Shown: one piece after another, positions 10,731 to 22,530 of the stretch
Layout: each line of letters starts with the position of its first letter
Position numbering within the stretch: position 1 is the first letter of the stretch
From: Halichoerus grypus
Lineage: Eukaryota > Chordata > Mammalia > Carnivora > Phocidae
Length of the DNA: 64,000 nucleotides
Direction of reading: 5' to 3'
Assembly: GCF_964656455.1 (NCBI RefSeq)
Contig: NC_135712.1
Coordinates: forward strand, 71,801,239-71,865,238
Program-made: the position numbers and the translations under genes
The notes under the pieces: generated by a model
Told to the model about the DNA's origin: nothing
The model's input: only the letters and a program-made list of their open reading frames with translations
Database searches by the model: none

Positions 10731-12045
10731 CTCATTTTATAGGTGATGATAGATAGTTCACTTTTTTTTTTTTTTTAACTGTAGCATAAAATCAATAAAA
10801 TAACATGACATTTTGGCAAGAGGCCTGGCTCAGGAGACAGGAAGCCTGAAGAGCTATTTGACCATTGGCCAAGTCAGTCTGCAAACTGTCACGGGGCCAC
10901 AGGTGCTGCTCCTGAAAAGATTAAAACCATATTTTTTTCTCCTGATGCAGAAGGTAAGGGAATGGGTAGGTCTTCACATATAAATCTCAGAAAGGTATTT
11001 CTGGGTTCCCATTATGGAGAAACTGGTTTTTCTCTGTGAAAGTTGTCATGCTGTGGATTTCTGGGCACAAGGAATGATGTCGGGCCACTCTCTCCTCGGC
11101 TGCCCCACAAGTCCCAGGGGAACCTGCTCACATCCCCGAAGGTGGGCTGCTTCTCCTTGGGGGAAAGTTGGCAATTCTCTGCCGGATTGCACTTCCCTCC
11201 TTGTGCAAACCTCTCAGTAGCGCGCGCCCCCATCGTGGTTGCAGGTCCTTCCGCTGTGCGCAGCTAGAGAGGGGGCAGGAGGCGACCTGGGCCTCTGAGG
11301 GTAGTGGTGGGCTGCAGGACCCCACGAAGGGAAGGATGAGTCTGTGGAGGGGAACGGACTCAGGAAGTTCAGCTGCAGGAAAGAGTAAAGGATTCACCGT
11401 TCATACCAGGAAGAACTGCCAAAATACAGTTTTTCTTCGTGACATGAAAGATGGCCAAGGTGCCAGCCAAACTGTCCCTGCTTGCGTAGCTGTTGTCATC
11501 AGGGCCCCTTGGGTCAGTGTCCTGGCCTAGCACACGACCAGGCAGTGTGCACGGAGTGTGCATTCAGCGCCAGGATGGAACCATGTGCTGGCCACACAAG
11601 AGGCTTGTCACCAAAAACAGTGTTAAGAGGTGGCATGGGTGCCCCCGTGTGAGGTATGGTGCTCACAGAACTCCCATGGCATTACAGAGACCGTTCGGGG
11701 ATTACGATCCTGCTCGGAGGGTCTGCCCGGCTCTGTGGGGTCTGGCTAGCTCTGGCGTGTTCACCTTACTAGTGACCATGTCTGGATTCCAAGAGACACG
11801 TTGGGACACCGGGTGGAGAGCCGGGCTGGAAGGGAAGTGTGAGGCCGGCAGGAGTCCTTCAGGGTGGCAGCCCAGGGCCGGCGGGCGCAGTCTCAGTGGT
11901 AGGCCAGTGAAGAGCGGGTGAGGGCTAAGCAGAGGTCTGGAAGGTGAGCGGGCAGGAGTGCGGGCAGGCGCACACCATCGGCTCCATTGCGGGGAGGGGA
12001 CTGTGTGGACAAGGAAGAGGCGTGCGGGCATGGGTCAGATGACAT
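10731..12045. other. Unique intronic sequence
   Basis: A T run lies at about 10760-10777. From 11000 the sequence is GC-richer with overlapping open frames on both strands (for example 11493-11921, 142 codons); none is recognisable and none has matching splice signals. Confidence 0.5.
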
Positions 12046-12138
12046 GCACCTGGTTCCTCTTTTGCCGTTATTGACTGTGTAACCTCAGTAGACTTACTCC
12101 TTTGGGCCTCTATTTCTTCATCTGTAGAGTAGGGGGAA
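12046..12138 (+). repeat. MIR SINE fragment
   Basis: The sequence ttgactgtgtaacctcagtagacttactcctttgggcc with tttcttcatctgtagagtagg is the MIR core on the plus strand. Confidence 0.7.
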
Positions 12139-14049
12139 TTTCGTGCCAGCCGTGGAAGGACTGCTAGTTTCTGCTCTCTGTCTGTTCTCTCCTTTTTCCT
12201 TTATAAGCAAATCCCATTTATTTGGGAGTAACATTATGCCCAGTAAAAGCATTAATTTCCTAGCTTCCCTTGCTGCTAGGTGTGGCCATGTGACTAAATT
12301 AGGCACTTCCAGGAGGTTGTTGAAAGGGTCTGCCTTATTGCAGGGGGCAAGGCGGGGGGGGGGGGGGGGGACCTTTCCCTTTCTTCCTCCTTGTTGTCTG
12401 GAATGCAGCCTGGTTGACTGGAGCCCAGGTAGCTGTCTTGCACCATTCAGAGACCTTGAGAATGGAAACCAGACCTAGGATAACAGAATGAAAAGGTAGA
12501 AGGGGCCAGGACCTTTGATAGCTTTATGAAGCATCCCGACAATCCCTGGATGACTTAGCTTTGGCCTTATGTGTTATTCAAACCATTGTTACTGGACATC
12601 TTCTGTTACAGTAGCTGGACCCGACCCATACGGATGCACCTGCCCCCAAGGGTTGTCGTAAGGTTTAAATGAGCTGAAGCATAGCAAAGAGTTTTGTGAG
12701 TTGGGAATGCACTTTGAACATTTTTAGGTGCTGTAAAAATACAAGCAATCAGTCCTGTCCTTGCCATTGTCATTTGAGGAAGCCTACTGGGCAGGGCTGC
12801 GGTGGACAGGCCCTGATAAGCTGGCTGGGCCAGGGTCACTAGTATGTGGCAGAACAGAGTATGGGGATGAGGAGCTGCTTGGTTAGTTTTCCTGATTTTA
12901 CAGTGAATCTGCAAGTGTGGCCTGGGCTCAAATGCAGGGAAAGAGGGAGAGAGTGGTTGGGGGAGGTAAAAGAGAGGGCAGAGGAGATTAGAAACAGGAG
13001 CCCCCACAATTCCAGTTCAAAGAACCTGAGTGAGCCATTTGGAAAGTTGATCTGTGACCGTTCGGGCAGACCCATGGTAACCGGATCACTATTTTCAGAA
13101 AACACCTGTTAATTCTGCCCAAAGAGGATGGCTTGCTACAGCTGCCATCCCCAGAGGTCTATGAAAAAAGCCTGCTGGTGAAGAACAGAGACCAGGCATC
13201 AGTCTCAGGGTTGGTGAACAAAGTGAGAATGTGGTCGTGCCCCAAATAGGAAGCAGGGCTTAAGCTTTTGCAGATAAAAAATAAACTCTCTAGCAGACCC
13301 CAGAGAGCTATAAGCTGTGGAGAGGTCAGCAGGGGCCACGGACATCTATGCCATAGAAATGAAAGAAAGGGGGATATTCTGCCTTCCAGATCTAAAATCC
13401 AGTTTCCTCTGCAGACTGAAATTCGTAAAGTGCCTGAGCTATAATTTCATACTGGCAGTAGAAGTGAGAGGAAAACGGAGACCAGGTGTTGTACGTGCTG
13501 TCGTATATTATATACGTCTCTAAAGTTTTTCAGCCAAGTTGGAAATCAATTCTGTCCTATCCTAAAGGATATGATTTATATACCTAGTCACTGAAGGCTT
13601 GAGGGGTGAGGGAGGAGACGCATGTCACACTGTTGCTGGGGCAACAACTGTGTCTTTTCATAATAGTTTGTTTTGTTTTGTCCACAAAACAGGAGCTGAT
13701 GGTTATTAAAAAATGTGACTGCCAGCCCATAGCTCACAGTCAGTTTTCCATGCTTAATTTTGAGAGGGGAGGAGGAGGACTGGAAGAAAGAATTTGTTGT
13801 ATAGCTAATACATAAAACTGACTGTGGTCATTAATTTCAACCTCTTGGCGCCCAAACCTTTTACCAGCGCTGCTAACAGTTTGTATAAATCACTCTTAGG
13901 AACTCCATTTCCTCCCTTCCCTCCTCGCTCAGAGCCGTCTGCTGATGTGGAAAACAGAGAGCAGCCCAGGGAGAGTCAGGGGCGCCCTGGCTGAGCAGCA
14001 CCAGCAGAACCGAGCCTGCTGTGCACATGGCCATCCGGGGGCTGGAGGG
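12139..14049. other. Unique intronic sequence
   Basis: Apart from the G run and a weak MIR 3' remnant near 12650-12700 (aaggtttaaatgagctgaag), nothing is recognised. Open frames at 12606-13007 (minus) and 13317-13523 are without similarity. Confidence 0.5.
12354..12370 (+). repeat. Poly-G run (17 G)
   Basis: An uninterrupted run of 17 G in an otherwise unremarkable stretch. Such runs are length-variable and prone to assembly error. Confidence 0.9.
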
Positions 14050-14215
14050 TAGGGTAGCGTGGGGGTGAAGAGTGAGCGTGGGCTTTAAGAGCCCCACGGA
14101 TTCGATGTGAGACCCAGCTCCGCCGCTTCCCAGCCGTGTGATCTTGATTACCATACTTCCTCATCTCCTCATTTGTCACGCAGAAATAATCATGCCAATC
14201 TCGGAGTATTTGGAT
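14050..14215 (+). repeat. MIR SINE
   Basis: Nearly the whole MIR order is present: tagggtagcgtgggggtgaag at the 5' end, gacccagctccgccgcttcc, gtgtgatcttgattacc and tcatctcctcatttgtc. The copy is diverged but its layout is clear. Confidence 0.8.
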
Positions 14216-14594
14216 GCTTACCTGAATATAATATGTTATACAGATCGACTATGGTCATTGAAAACTTCCATTCAACTTTTGTGGCATGAAACCCCTTTTT
14301 CCTGAAATTTTTCCATTGGTCTCCGCTCGATGAAAGGGAACCCCAGGAGTTTTCCAGCTCACTGAGGGTAGGGGTTTTGAGGGGGGTGGTTGTGGGAAGT
14401 GGGAGCCCCTTCTCTGCCCACAAAAGTCCCAGTCACCACGCCAGGGTGGCCTAGAGCTGTCTGATGTTTTCACCCTTGATGTGACAGCATTTCTTGTGTT
14501 TAAAGATAGGGGGACTTTAAAAGGGACTCGGGGATGTCTGAAGGCTTTTCTCCGAAACCTGTGTGTGATGGATCAAACACACTATCCAGTGAGG
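14216..14594. other. Unique intronic sequence
   Basis: No repeat, gene or splice signal recognised between two MIR copies. Confidence 0.5.
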
Positions 14595-14782
14595 AAGTCT
14601 GTGATCTCAACTCTGACGTTTCCTCGCTATGTTGCCTTAGACAAGTTGCCCAAACTCTCTGAGCCTTGGGTTTCTCATCTGAACACAGGAAGTACTAACG
14701 CCCACTCGACAGAAGTGTAGTGCAAGTTCATGAGCCGAGTCAGCAAGTGGAAAGCCCCCGTCTTGGGCCTGGCACACAGACG
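14595..14782 (+). repeat. MIR SINE
   Basis: The core reads ctctgacgtttcctcgctat, gttgccttagacaagttgcc, aaactctctgagccttggg, ttctcatctgaacacagg and, at the end, gggcctggcacacagacgc, in MIR order on the plus strand. Confidence 0.8.
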
Positions 14783-17321
14783 CCCTCTCTCTGCTCCTAG
14801 GGAGGGACCCTTTGGCTGACCAGGCTGGAGGAGCCCCAGGAGTCGGTGCCCAAGGCCTCGGACCCTTGGCGTGTTCCACCGTGTTCCTTGGTGGCAGCTT
14901 CCCTCATAGTTAGCCAGCTTCCTGCAGCCGGGCCTTACATGGTGCAGGCAGTGGAGAAGGGGGCTTTGGGGGCACAGGGAAAAGCCCAGCTGGGAAGTGA
15001 CCCAAGTTCTCGGTTGGATAGGAGAACCACCACAACCCCTTCCAAGTGCAGACGCCCTCAGGGACACAGCTGGGGTCGGTGCATTGTGGTGGCGGGTCTA
15101 CCATGTGACAGCCCGAGACCCCGCAGCAGGAGAAGCCAGTCCAGGGTGGCTGGCGTGGCGCATCAGGACTGGGCCTGTCCCTCAGGCCTCAAAACAGCTT
15201 CTCCTGGGCCGTGGGCCTCCTCCTGTTAGAGCAGGTCTCTACCCCTTCCGGTTGCCCTTCGGCTCCTGCAAGCCAGAAGTCCTGCCCGACAACAATGAAG
15301 CCGCAGAGGCTGATTGCTACAGTATTTCCAGGCGGACGGTGAGAAATCAAGCTTCCTTCCCGAGCAGCTGCTTCCAGAGTCTCAGCCTTCTGACACCTCA
15401 CAGAGCCCAGGTTGTCACAGTGTCCCCTTCTCCCTGAACGCTGTCCTGGTTAATGGAAAGCTAGGCCTGGTGTTCTGAGCTGAAAGCCCTTTGATGTATT
15501 ATAAATATTTATCTCTGGGAAGCTCTGTGACTCTCTTTCAAGACACAGAGGGAAAGAAGGCGCTCGCATGATTGACCTGCTCCTCAGAGAAGGCCCGTTT
15601 GTTGTCCAGGATGGTCGGCCCAGGGCTTACCCAAGCATGTCTGTCTTTTCCTAATGTCCTGGTCTCTTTTGTTGCATGTTTTTTGTGCGTGTGAAGATGC
15701 GTCCCCCAGGAATGGTTCCTGGGGTAGGAGAAAGGAGGGGAGAGGAGAGGAAGCTTCTTTCCCCCTTTTGTTTGTTTTTGGCGATCATTAATTACTCACT
15801 CTGGATTGTAATTCCATCCATGGTCAGATGACATGCCTTGTGACTGGTTTAATTGGAGGCTGATGATGAGCTGTCTCGAGCCTTTCCACAGGGGAATGTT
15901 GACTTGGGAAGTTCCCAGCTGGTTCTGAGGCCGTGCATGTTGCCTTCTGCGATGCACTGGTACAGAGGAATGACCCCCAGGGCCCAGCCAGGCTGGTGCT
16001 TGGGGCCTCAGGCAGCAGCATCCGAGCTGGGCCTCCTGAACCCCGAGAACACTCACCTGGACAGTCAGGAACTTCCTCAGTGCTGTCCAGGGCCAGGGTG
16101 GTGATAGATGATAATGGGGTCTGTAGGTCCTGAAAGCTGCATCTTTAGCCAGCACTTGTAGTCTTGTCTTTCCTTGTCAACAAGTGTCACCATTTTGTTA
16201 GCCTGAAACCAGAGCATGACAGGGTGAGGTGAGCAGATGTGGCCTCTCATGAAGATGGTACCACATTTTTTCCTTTACCCCCTGGAGTTGAAGTTCAAGA
16301 GGAAATAGTTCTCAGACCTAGATCCTTAGCATCTTTTCCCACTTTGGGTTGACATACATCAGTGGCTCCCGTCTTATGGTCAGACATTTATCAGTCCACC
16401 CCCAAACCACCTCCTGTACCCAGGATGCAACAATTCTTCCATTTCCTGAAACGGCCTGGCTCAGCCAAGCTACTGTCCTGCATGGGAAGCAGTGTTTAAA
16501 GCTCTGAGTGCTGACCCGTGAGGTGACGCTGCTGGGAGCCCCTGTGTGTTCTGTCATCTCCCGAGGAGCCTGGCCAGCCAGGGCCAGCACTGCGCTCATC
16601 GGAGGATGATGCCCAGCAGCATCCCTCAAATACCCTGACTCTTCCTAATACATGGGCAAGCTTCCTTCTACCTGAGAAAATGACACACTTCGCTTCTTGT
16701 TTTTGTGATTAAACACATACATGGCAAGATTTGTAAGCTTGAGGGGCTGGTTGGAAGGCCCCTCATCCAGCTAATTGGACGTTGCAGCACCACGTTTCCA
16801 GGAATGAACAGGTCCAGCTAGAAGAGAAGATGGCTGGGTGGTGGTTGGGGGGCTGAAGGGGGACCGTGTTTTACTACTGGTTGTTGTCGTCCTCACACCA
16901 GGCACTGAGCTTGTGTCTCCATGGGAGGCTCCTGGCTGTGAAGTCTGGCTCCTGCCTGCCTTTGAATGTAATACAGCTCAAGGTGTGTTCCTAGAGAAAT
17001 GTAAAGATTTGTTGGTTTTGTTTGTTTTCTAACATCCCTGCCTGATGTTAATGGGAGAATATGGAGAGCAATTTCCCAAAAGCTGGCTATCCAGTATGTG
17101 GATCACGGAGATCTCGTCTTTCTTTCGCTACTGCTGTTCATCTTCAGGTTTCGTTTTCATGGTGTGATATGCAGATCCTCCATGAGCTAGTTGTATTGGG
17201 TGCCTGGCAAGTCTTGTGCGCAGCCCTTTGGGCCATATTATTTTGGCCACAATGTTTCGGGCTCTTGAGGAGTTTATGGCCCATATTGGGAGTGGGTAGT
17301 GGAAGGGGGGCGCCGACTGAC
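14783..17321. other. Unique intronic sequence, GC-rich at first
   Basis: No confident repeat. 14800-15450 is GC-rich with overlapping open frames on both strands (to 146 codons, 14997-15437), none recognisable. A G-rich purine tract lies at 15725-15755. Further open frames at 15796-16155 and 16318-16629 (minus) are likewise unsupported. Confidence 0.5.
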
Positions 17322-17458
17322 ATGAGAGCATTAGCTAGGCAATCAGAAGACCTGAGTTCTGGGATCAGCTTTGCCACTTAGCTCACCAGTGTGACCTCTG
17401 ACAAGCCCCACTCCTTCTTTGGTCCTTAGTTCCCCCATCTGTATAATGGGTAGATTGG
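17322..17458 (+). repeat. MIR SINE
   Basis: The segments agaagacctgagttctggg, agctttgccacttagctcac, cagtgtgacctctgacaagcc and ccccatctgtataatgggta follow the MIR order on the plus strand. Confidence 0.85.
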
Positions 17459-18884
17459 CTCTTCCTTCAGCTCTGTTATCCTAGATTATTCTGTCCTCTT
17501 TGTTTTTTTTTTATCATTTTCTCACGGGATTCTGACATGATAGACATTCAACCAGCCTGGATGCTGGCCATTGTTTTGAGTTTTATAGATGCCTAGTCCT
17601 TTTTCTGAGACATTCTTCCCCATGCTTTATAGATTTCATCTCTTTGCTTTGGAGTCAATTCTCTCACTCATTTATTCCTTAAAGCTCAGTGGTCCTAAGT
17701 GCTGTCATTACAGCTGTCCTCCAACCAGCATCCCCTGTGGGCCATCACTGTGGCTGTCACTGCCATGTACCAATCTTACCTCATCCTCAGAAGAGCCTTT
17801 CAGCATAATGCCCCCACCCCTGTCATGTAGTTCCCACAGAGAGGGGACAACAGCAGGGACCAGGGGCCAGAGGAACAGGGCCCTTTAAGAGAATCTTACC
17901 CTAATCAATTCCAGCCTTCCTGGTAAGCATCTTTCTCTTTCCAGCAGTGACATTTGCAACTTGGCGTCTTACTTCATAATTACATAAAGAATAACCATCT
18001 GGACGGATGCCCGCCCGACACCACAGGTTGCATGGAGGGCTGTCAGCTCTCAGAATAGAAGGGAGTGTCCTCCAGCCTCAGCCTGAAAGGTAGTAACTGG
18101 GCCAGTCCTTTCATGTTGGTGTGAAGCAGTCCATTCCTTCCTAGCCAGTTCACCTCATTCGGTGAGGTCCCTCTTGAAAGAAGTATCAGCACCTTTTAGT
18201 AAAATAAGGTACTTTATGAACGAGGAGTTTTAAAACTATAAAAGCATCTCGAATTACTGTGTCTTAGGGCTGCATGTGACCTTTTCCAGGTTCACTCCCA
18301 GACAATTCCTAGAGAGCAGGGAAGGTGCTCAGATTTATTGATGGGCTTTTTAAGACAAGGCCAGGGCTCTGCCCAAATGAAGGAGCTGGGTCTGTTCAGG
18401 AGACCACTGCTGTCTCTGAGCTCTGCCCTCCCGGCCCATTCCCGCCCTCAAGAAGCACTCTCTTTGGCCAAGGTGGTGAGGCCAGTACACAGGCGTCAGT
18501 GCCCATGACCTTGACCAGGGCCTGTGCAGGTGGGGCAGGGAAGGAGGCATTCGGGCTGTTCCTCGTAGAGTAGGTTGGATGTATGTGACCTTGAAAGCCC
18601 AGGGAGTACACAGAGTACACACAGCACACATGGTAGGCTTTCTAGAAAGGCGCCCGGCTGACTGACTGCCCTCCCCACCACTGGGAGTTTCCTTAGCTAT
18701 AGTGAAACTGCTTGCCTGTAGAGGACTTCCCTTAAATTCCACATCTGGCCAGCTTGTTGCTCTGCTTTTTGTCTGTCAAGGCCCTTGGCACTTCTGTGGG
18801 CCCCCGTGCGGGTGGCAGGGGTGCCAGACCTACCTCCCAGGAGCTCCTCTCTGATCAGAGGAGAATCAGGGTCTGCTGGAAAGG
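17459..18884. other. Unique intronic sequence
   Basis: A T run is seen at about 17501-17511. A possible old repeat remnant lies near 17600-17700 (ctcactcatttattcctt). No gene recognised. Confidence 0.5.
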
Positions 18885-19065
18885 GCGTGCTGGGCTTTCA
18901 CATGAACTGACCAAGGTTCGGATCCCAGCTCTAGCACTTATTTGTTGTAGGACCTCGGGCTATAGTTTTGAACTTTTCTAAACCTGTTTCTTCATCGGAA
19001 CATAGGAATAACTCAACCTCTTGGGTGGTTAGGAGAAATAAGCCTGTGCCTATGCAATGTTGGGT
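18885..19065 (+). repeat. MIR SINE
   Basis: The segments gttcggatcccagctctagc, acttatttgttgtaggacct, aaacctgtttcttcatcgg and ggaataactcaacctcttgg follow MIR order. Confidence 0.8.
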
Positions 19066-20454
19066 ACTTAAAAACCAGTCACAGAAAGGGTGCTTCCCTG
19101 TGGCTGTCGTTGGTGTCATTGAAATACCCCCTGAGGATGACATTTCCCCTTCTTCCATAGCCCTGTCAATACCACAGAAGTACCACCATACATCCTCAAG
19201 GCCTCCCCATCTTTTGGCCAAACGCCTTTGTCCCCCTCCATCCCCTTCGTCGACAGAACCTGTGATGATGTGCTTTCTCTCCTTGGGATGATGATGATGC
19301 CCTCCTGTCCCTGTCTCATTAGTACTCTGCTCTACTATGTGAAGGAGCCACCTGAGACCCTGGATGTGGGACCTTGGGGCACAGGAGGTGGCCAGAAAGA
19401 AAAGAAAAATGGCTGGGGGGGGGGGGCTGTGCTATGGGGCCTCCCCACCGTGACTTGATGGCTACAACTCTCACTCCTAGACATTCTCTCCTGGGACACG
19501 GTGCTCTTCTCTGAGGTCACATCGGGTTCCTTCTCTCTGTTCCCCAGGGCCACTTCTGAGAGCATCAGGTGCCCTGAGGCTCTGCCCTGTGGCCTGTCCC
19601 TACTCTCCACTCCTGGTGGAGGGCAGCTTTCTGGGAGACAGGGAAGTCACCACAACGGCTTCCTGACCCCCAGACTCCCAAGTCATTACCTTTCCTGGCT
19701 TCTCAGTTGGGATGGTTGGCATTGCTGTTCTTAGTGCAGGAGGGCGAGCAGCAGTTTTACTCATTGGTGTGTGGGGGTGGGCAGTGTGAAGCCAGGCGAC
19801 AGCCATGTCCACAGGGCTGGGTGAGCCTGTTTTCCTGCACCCCCTTCCCACAGGGCCAGAGCAGCCGGCTCTGGTGCCCCCTCACTTTCCTCTGGCCTGA
19901 GCTGCTGGGTTCTCACCTAGCGTAACTAATTTTTTTTTCAAAATACTCATGTTGGACGTCAACTAATGTTCTTTTTCTATGCCACAAGGAAAAGAGAACA
20001 AGAACAGGTGAATCAGTTTTTCTGGAATCATAAGCTGTGATTTCTTCATAAACGAATTTAGAGAATGCCTGTTGAATTCCACAACCGTTCCTGAGTGTTT
20101 GCTGACCGCCGAGGCCTGCAGTATGAGTGGGTGGAGGCCAAGATGCCAAAGATAGGGGCCCTGTCTTCAGAGGGCTTCCCCGGACAGCCTGTCCTCAGAC
20201 AGCCGTCGCGCCCCGGGGAGAGCCTGATGTTGGGTGTCGGTGGGTGTCGCTGTGCCTCAGCTGGCCACCCCTGCCCAGATGTCAAGACCCAGCCCACGTC
20301 TCCCTCCTTCATGAAGTCTCCCTTGACTGCCTCAGGGGTCAGTGAATTCCCTGCTCTCCAAACCCTAGATTCCTGCAGTGCTCTGCAGCCTGAATACAAG
20401 GTGTTTCCCATCTGTCCCCTCATCTTCCCGGCATCACAGGCTCATGGGGCCCCA
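19066..20454. other. Unique intronic sequence
   Basis: A G run lies at about 19417-19427. Open frames on both strands lack similarity. A decayed old repeat may cover 20085-20180 (ctgagtgtttgctgacc). Confidence 0.5.
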
Positions 20455-20560
20455 TCGTATCACCCCCACTTTAACAAGTGGGACAGCTAAGGTTTAGAGA
20501 AGTCGTTTTCCCAGGGTCACAGCGATAAGCAGCAGCAAAGCTGGAACTTGCACTTGCATG
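20455..20560 (-). repeat. MIR SINE, minus strand
   Basis: On the + strand it reads cccccactttaacaagtggg, taaggtttagagaagtcg, ccagggtcacagcgataagc: the reverse complement of the MIR core (compare cccattttacagatgagg ... aaggtcacacagctag). Confidence 0.75.
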
Positions 20561-21469
20561 TCCCGCTTCCCACCTCGGGCCTCCTCCTTAGTGTGGAGCA
20601 CTTTCTCTCCCGCATCATTTGACCCCCGAGCACCCCCTCCTTGGAGCCCCTGCAGCCCCTCCCATGTCATGCACTTAGTTCCTCCCTTCTTGGTTTCAGT
20701 CACCTGTGTGTCAGTCCTGGTGGGGGGCGGGGCAGGGGCCTGGACAGCTGGGTCTGGTCCCCTGCTGCCTCTGCCACACAGGAGCTGACTCAGGCTTGGG
20801 GCGGGGGGTGGTGGTGCAGAGGAGGAGAGAACAGAGCCGGGGCCTCCCCCCTGCCTCCTCCCTCCTCGCCCTGAGTCGTCTGGAGGCAACGGAAGCAACC
20901 AGCACTTATGTGCCAGGTAATTGTGAGACTCGGTTTGTCTAATTATAGCTCACTTTGTCTCTCAGATAGTGGAATAAAAACCTAACAGTGTCCGAGGTCT
21001 TTCAGCTGTTCTGGCGGCATCCGAACTCGACACACATCGGGGTTTGAGAACGTACTGTTAAGGGCGGGTCTCCAGCCCTCTCTCCTGTGGCTCATTTACC
21101 ACCTGTGCCCCACGGAGAAACACCGGTATGCTTTGATTTTCAGTAGGGTGTCCGCATAACATGTCGTCCAAACTGGTTCCTTTTGAGAATGAAGTGGTGT
21201 GCTGGTGAAAATTACGCCAGGACAGTGGGCCTGAAGTAGAGCATATGGTCACCTCGTTCTAAACACGATGCATGCCTGTGAGTGGAAGGACAGGTGGGGC
21301 GGTTGTTTATGAAGACTTTGGTGCAGAGTGGGTTGCTGGCGGATGAAGGGCCTTTGTTTCCAGCGATAACTTTGCATCATTCGGTGACCTCAAGAATGAT
21401 CTGATACTTGTTTCTGCACCCCCCACTCATTTTCTGTCCGTGGCTGAGCCTCCCAGGATGTGTGTCTGT
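20561..21469. other. Unique intronic sequence leading to the XXYLT1 exon
   Basis: GC-rich from 20560 to 20890, with open frames on both strands that have no similarity. From 20900 the composition is mixed up to the acceptor. No repeat recognised. Confidence 0.5.
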
Positions 21470-21499
21470 GTCTTATCGTGTTCTTTCTCTTTCCTCCAG
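21470..21499 (+). promoter_or_regulatory. XXYLT1: 3' splice acceptor of the XXYLT1 exon
   Basis: A run rich in C and T (ttctttctctttcctccag) ends in CAG at 21497-21499. The exon then begins AG|ATC, so a second AG lies immediately downstream at 21500-21501. Using that second AG would drop two bases and break the frame; the first AG keeps the frame that matches XXYLT1. Confidence 0.9.
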
Positions 21500-21632
21500 A
21501 GATCCTGCGGATAATTCAGCTGGACCTAGACCTGAAGTACAAGACCAACATCCGGGAATTGTTTGAGGAGTTCGACAGTTTCCTGCCAGACGCCGTCATT
21601 GGTATCGCGAGAGAGATGCAGCCAGTGTACCG
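21500..21632 (+). CDS. XXYLT1: XXYLT1 internal coding exon (xyloside alpha-1,3-xylosyltransferase 1), DxD-motif exon
   Basis: XXYLT1 is a type II membrane enzyme of the endoplasmic reticulum, glycosyltransferase family GT8. It uses UDP-xylose to add the outer xylose to the xylose-glucose-O-Ser glycan on EGF repeats, notably of Notch. The exon has 133 bases: two bases completing a split Glu codon (its G comes from the previous exon), 43 whole codons, and CG opening the next Arg codon. Translation reads ILRIIQLDLDL..., then KTNIRELFEEFD, then GIAREMQPVY, which I recognise as XXYLT1. The DxD motif is at exon codons 8 and 10 (GAC at 21523-21525 and 21529-21531); in GT8 enzymes it binds the divalent metal and nucleotide-sugar. 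The known protein is about 390 residues, so this is roughly one ninth of it, probably exon 3 of 4 (inference). No following exon (FWQFRHEN..., FNSGVML...) appears downstream. Codon 30 is Asp where I recall Gly in human. Gene identity is firm; exon number is less so. Confidence 0.95.
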
Positions 21633-21638
21633 GTATGC
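21633..21638 (+). promoter_or_regulatory. XXYLT1: 5' splice donor of the XXYLT1 exon
   Basis: The exon ends ...TACCG and the intron starts GTATGC. It departs from the GTRAGT consensus at several intron positions, so it looks like a modest donor. Reading through it stays open until a stop ending at 21723, but the protein match to XXYLT1 ends exactly at this GT. Confidence 0.85.
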
Positions 21639-22184
21639 GGCAGCCCTAGGGGAAGTGGCGTCCAGGACCCCCTCCATCCCTCCTCTCCTTCCCCTGTCCT
21701 GCTTTATCGGTAGACACTCTTAAATCTCTTGATCTGCACTTAAATCTCTTAGAGACACATTTGTGCTTATTGCATATGGTTAATAGTGTGGGCGGGTGGG
21801 TCTGCCCTGAAGCTGTAGATGCTGCCTCATTCTTTTTGGGGAGTTTGTAACATTTTTCTCGCAGAAAGCCGAGCTGTTTTGGTTGGTTGGTTCTGGTTAA
21901 GCTCAGAATTTTAAAGTCTTGGGCTTTGCCTTACAGAGGAGGTATCAGGATATAGCTTTAATTGCCTTGTCTGACGATGAACTAGGCTTTCTTGGCCTCT
22001 GAGTCTCCAGTGACCCCTCCTCTGTGTAAGCAGAACGGGTTTATCAGTGTCTCGTAAGGAAGGGAGGGCAGCACAGCTTTGGGGCACTGGTTGGGGTTAC
22101 CTCATCGCCGTGAAGACCACATTCTGCGTGATGCCACACACTTCATTGTCAAGTGTGCGTCGTAGAGAAACCCCAGCATCTGAG
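21639..22184. other. Unique intronic sequence just downstream of the exon
   Basis: Contains no recognised repeat. The frame of the exon stays open to 21723 only by chance. Confidence 0.5.
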
Positions 22185-22530
22185 AACCAGGAGACATGTC
22201 CAAGAATGTTCCCTGCAGCGTTGTATGCAGTAGCCAGAAACTGAGAATGACTTAAATGTCCATAGATAGCAGAAGGGACAAATGACATATATTCATCCAA
22301 CTGAGTACTATACAAAACCAAAAATGAGCAAGCGGTAGTAGCCACAGGCACTGCTGTGCAGAGTGAACTGCAATCTGGGGGGATGCACACCATGTGGCAA
22401 AGATTATGAGGAAAACCAAGGCAAAGATGATCCCCCAAGCTGGCCCAGTGTTCTCTCTGGAGCGGTGGGGGCCTGGTGGGGACGATGACCTGGGTGCAGA
22501 GTGCCCCCGGAGTACCTCAGTGTGTTGTTA
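22185..22530 (+). pseudogene. Old L1 fragment (ORF2 end and 3' region)
   Basis: The order ccaagaatgttccctgcagc, gtagccagaaactgagaatg, taaatgtccatagatagcag, aactgagtactatacaaaac agrees with the 3' end of LINE-1 ORF2 (gaatgttcatagcagc ... aaatgtccatcaa). It is heavily decayed with broken frames, and the following part to about 22530 fits the L1 3' region. Not functional. Confidence 0.7.

Larger units (their letters stand above)
1..21499 (+). other. XXYLT1: XXYLT1 intron upstream of the DxD exon (3' part)
   Basis: No XXYLT1 coding exon is seen here, so the whole stretch is read as the 3' part of one intron, at least 21.5 kb long. Its content is unique sequence with the interspersed repeats listed separately. 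A nested gene cannot be excluded by eye, but no open frame in it shows recognisable protein similarity together with exon signals. Confidence 0.8.
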
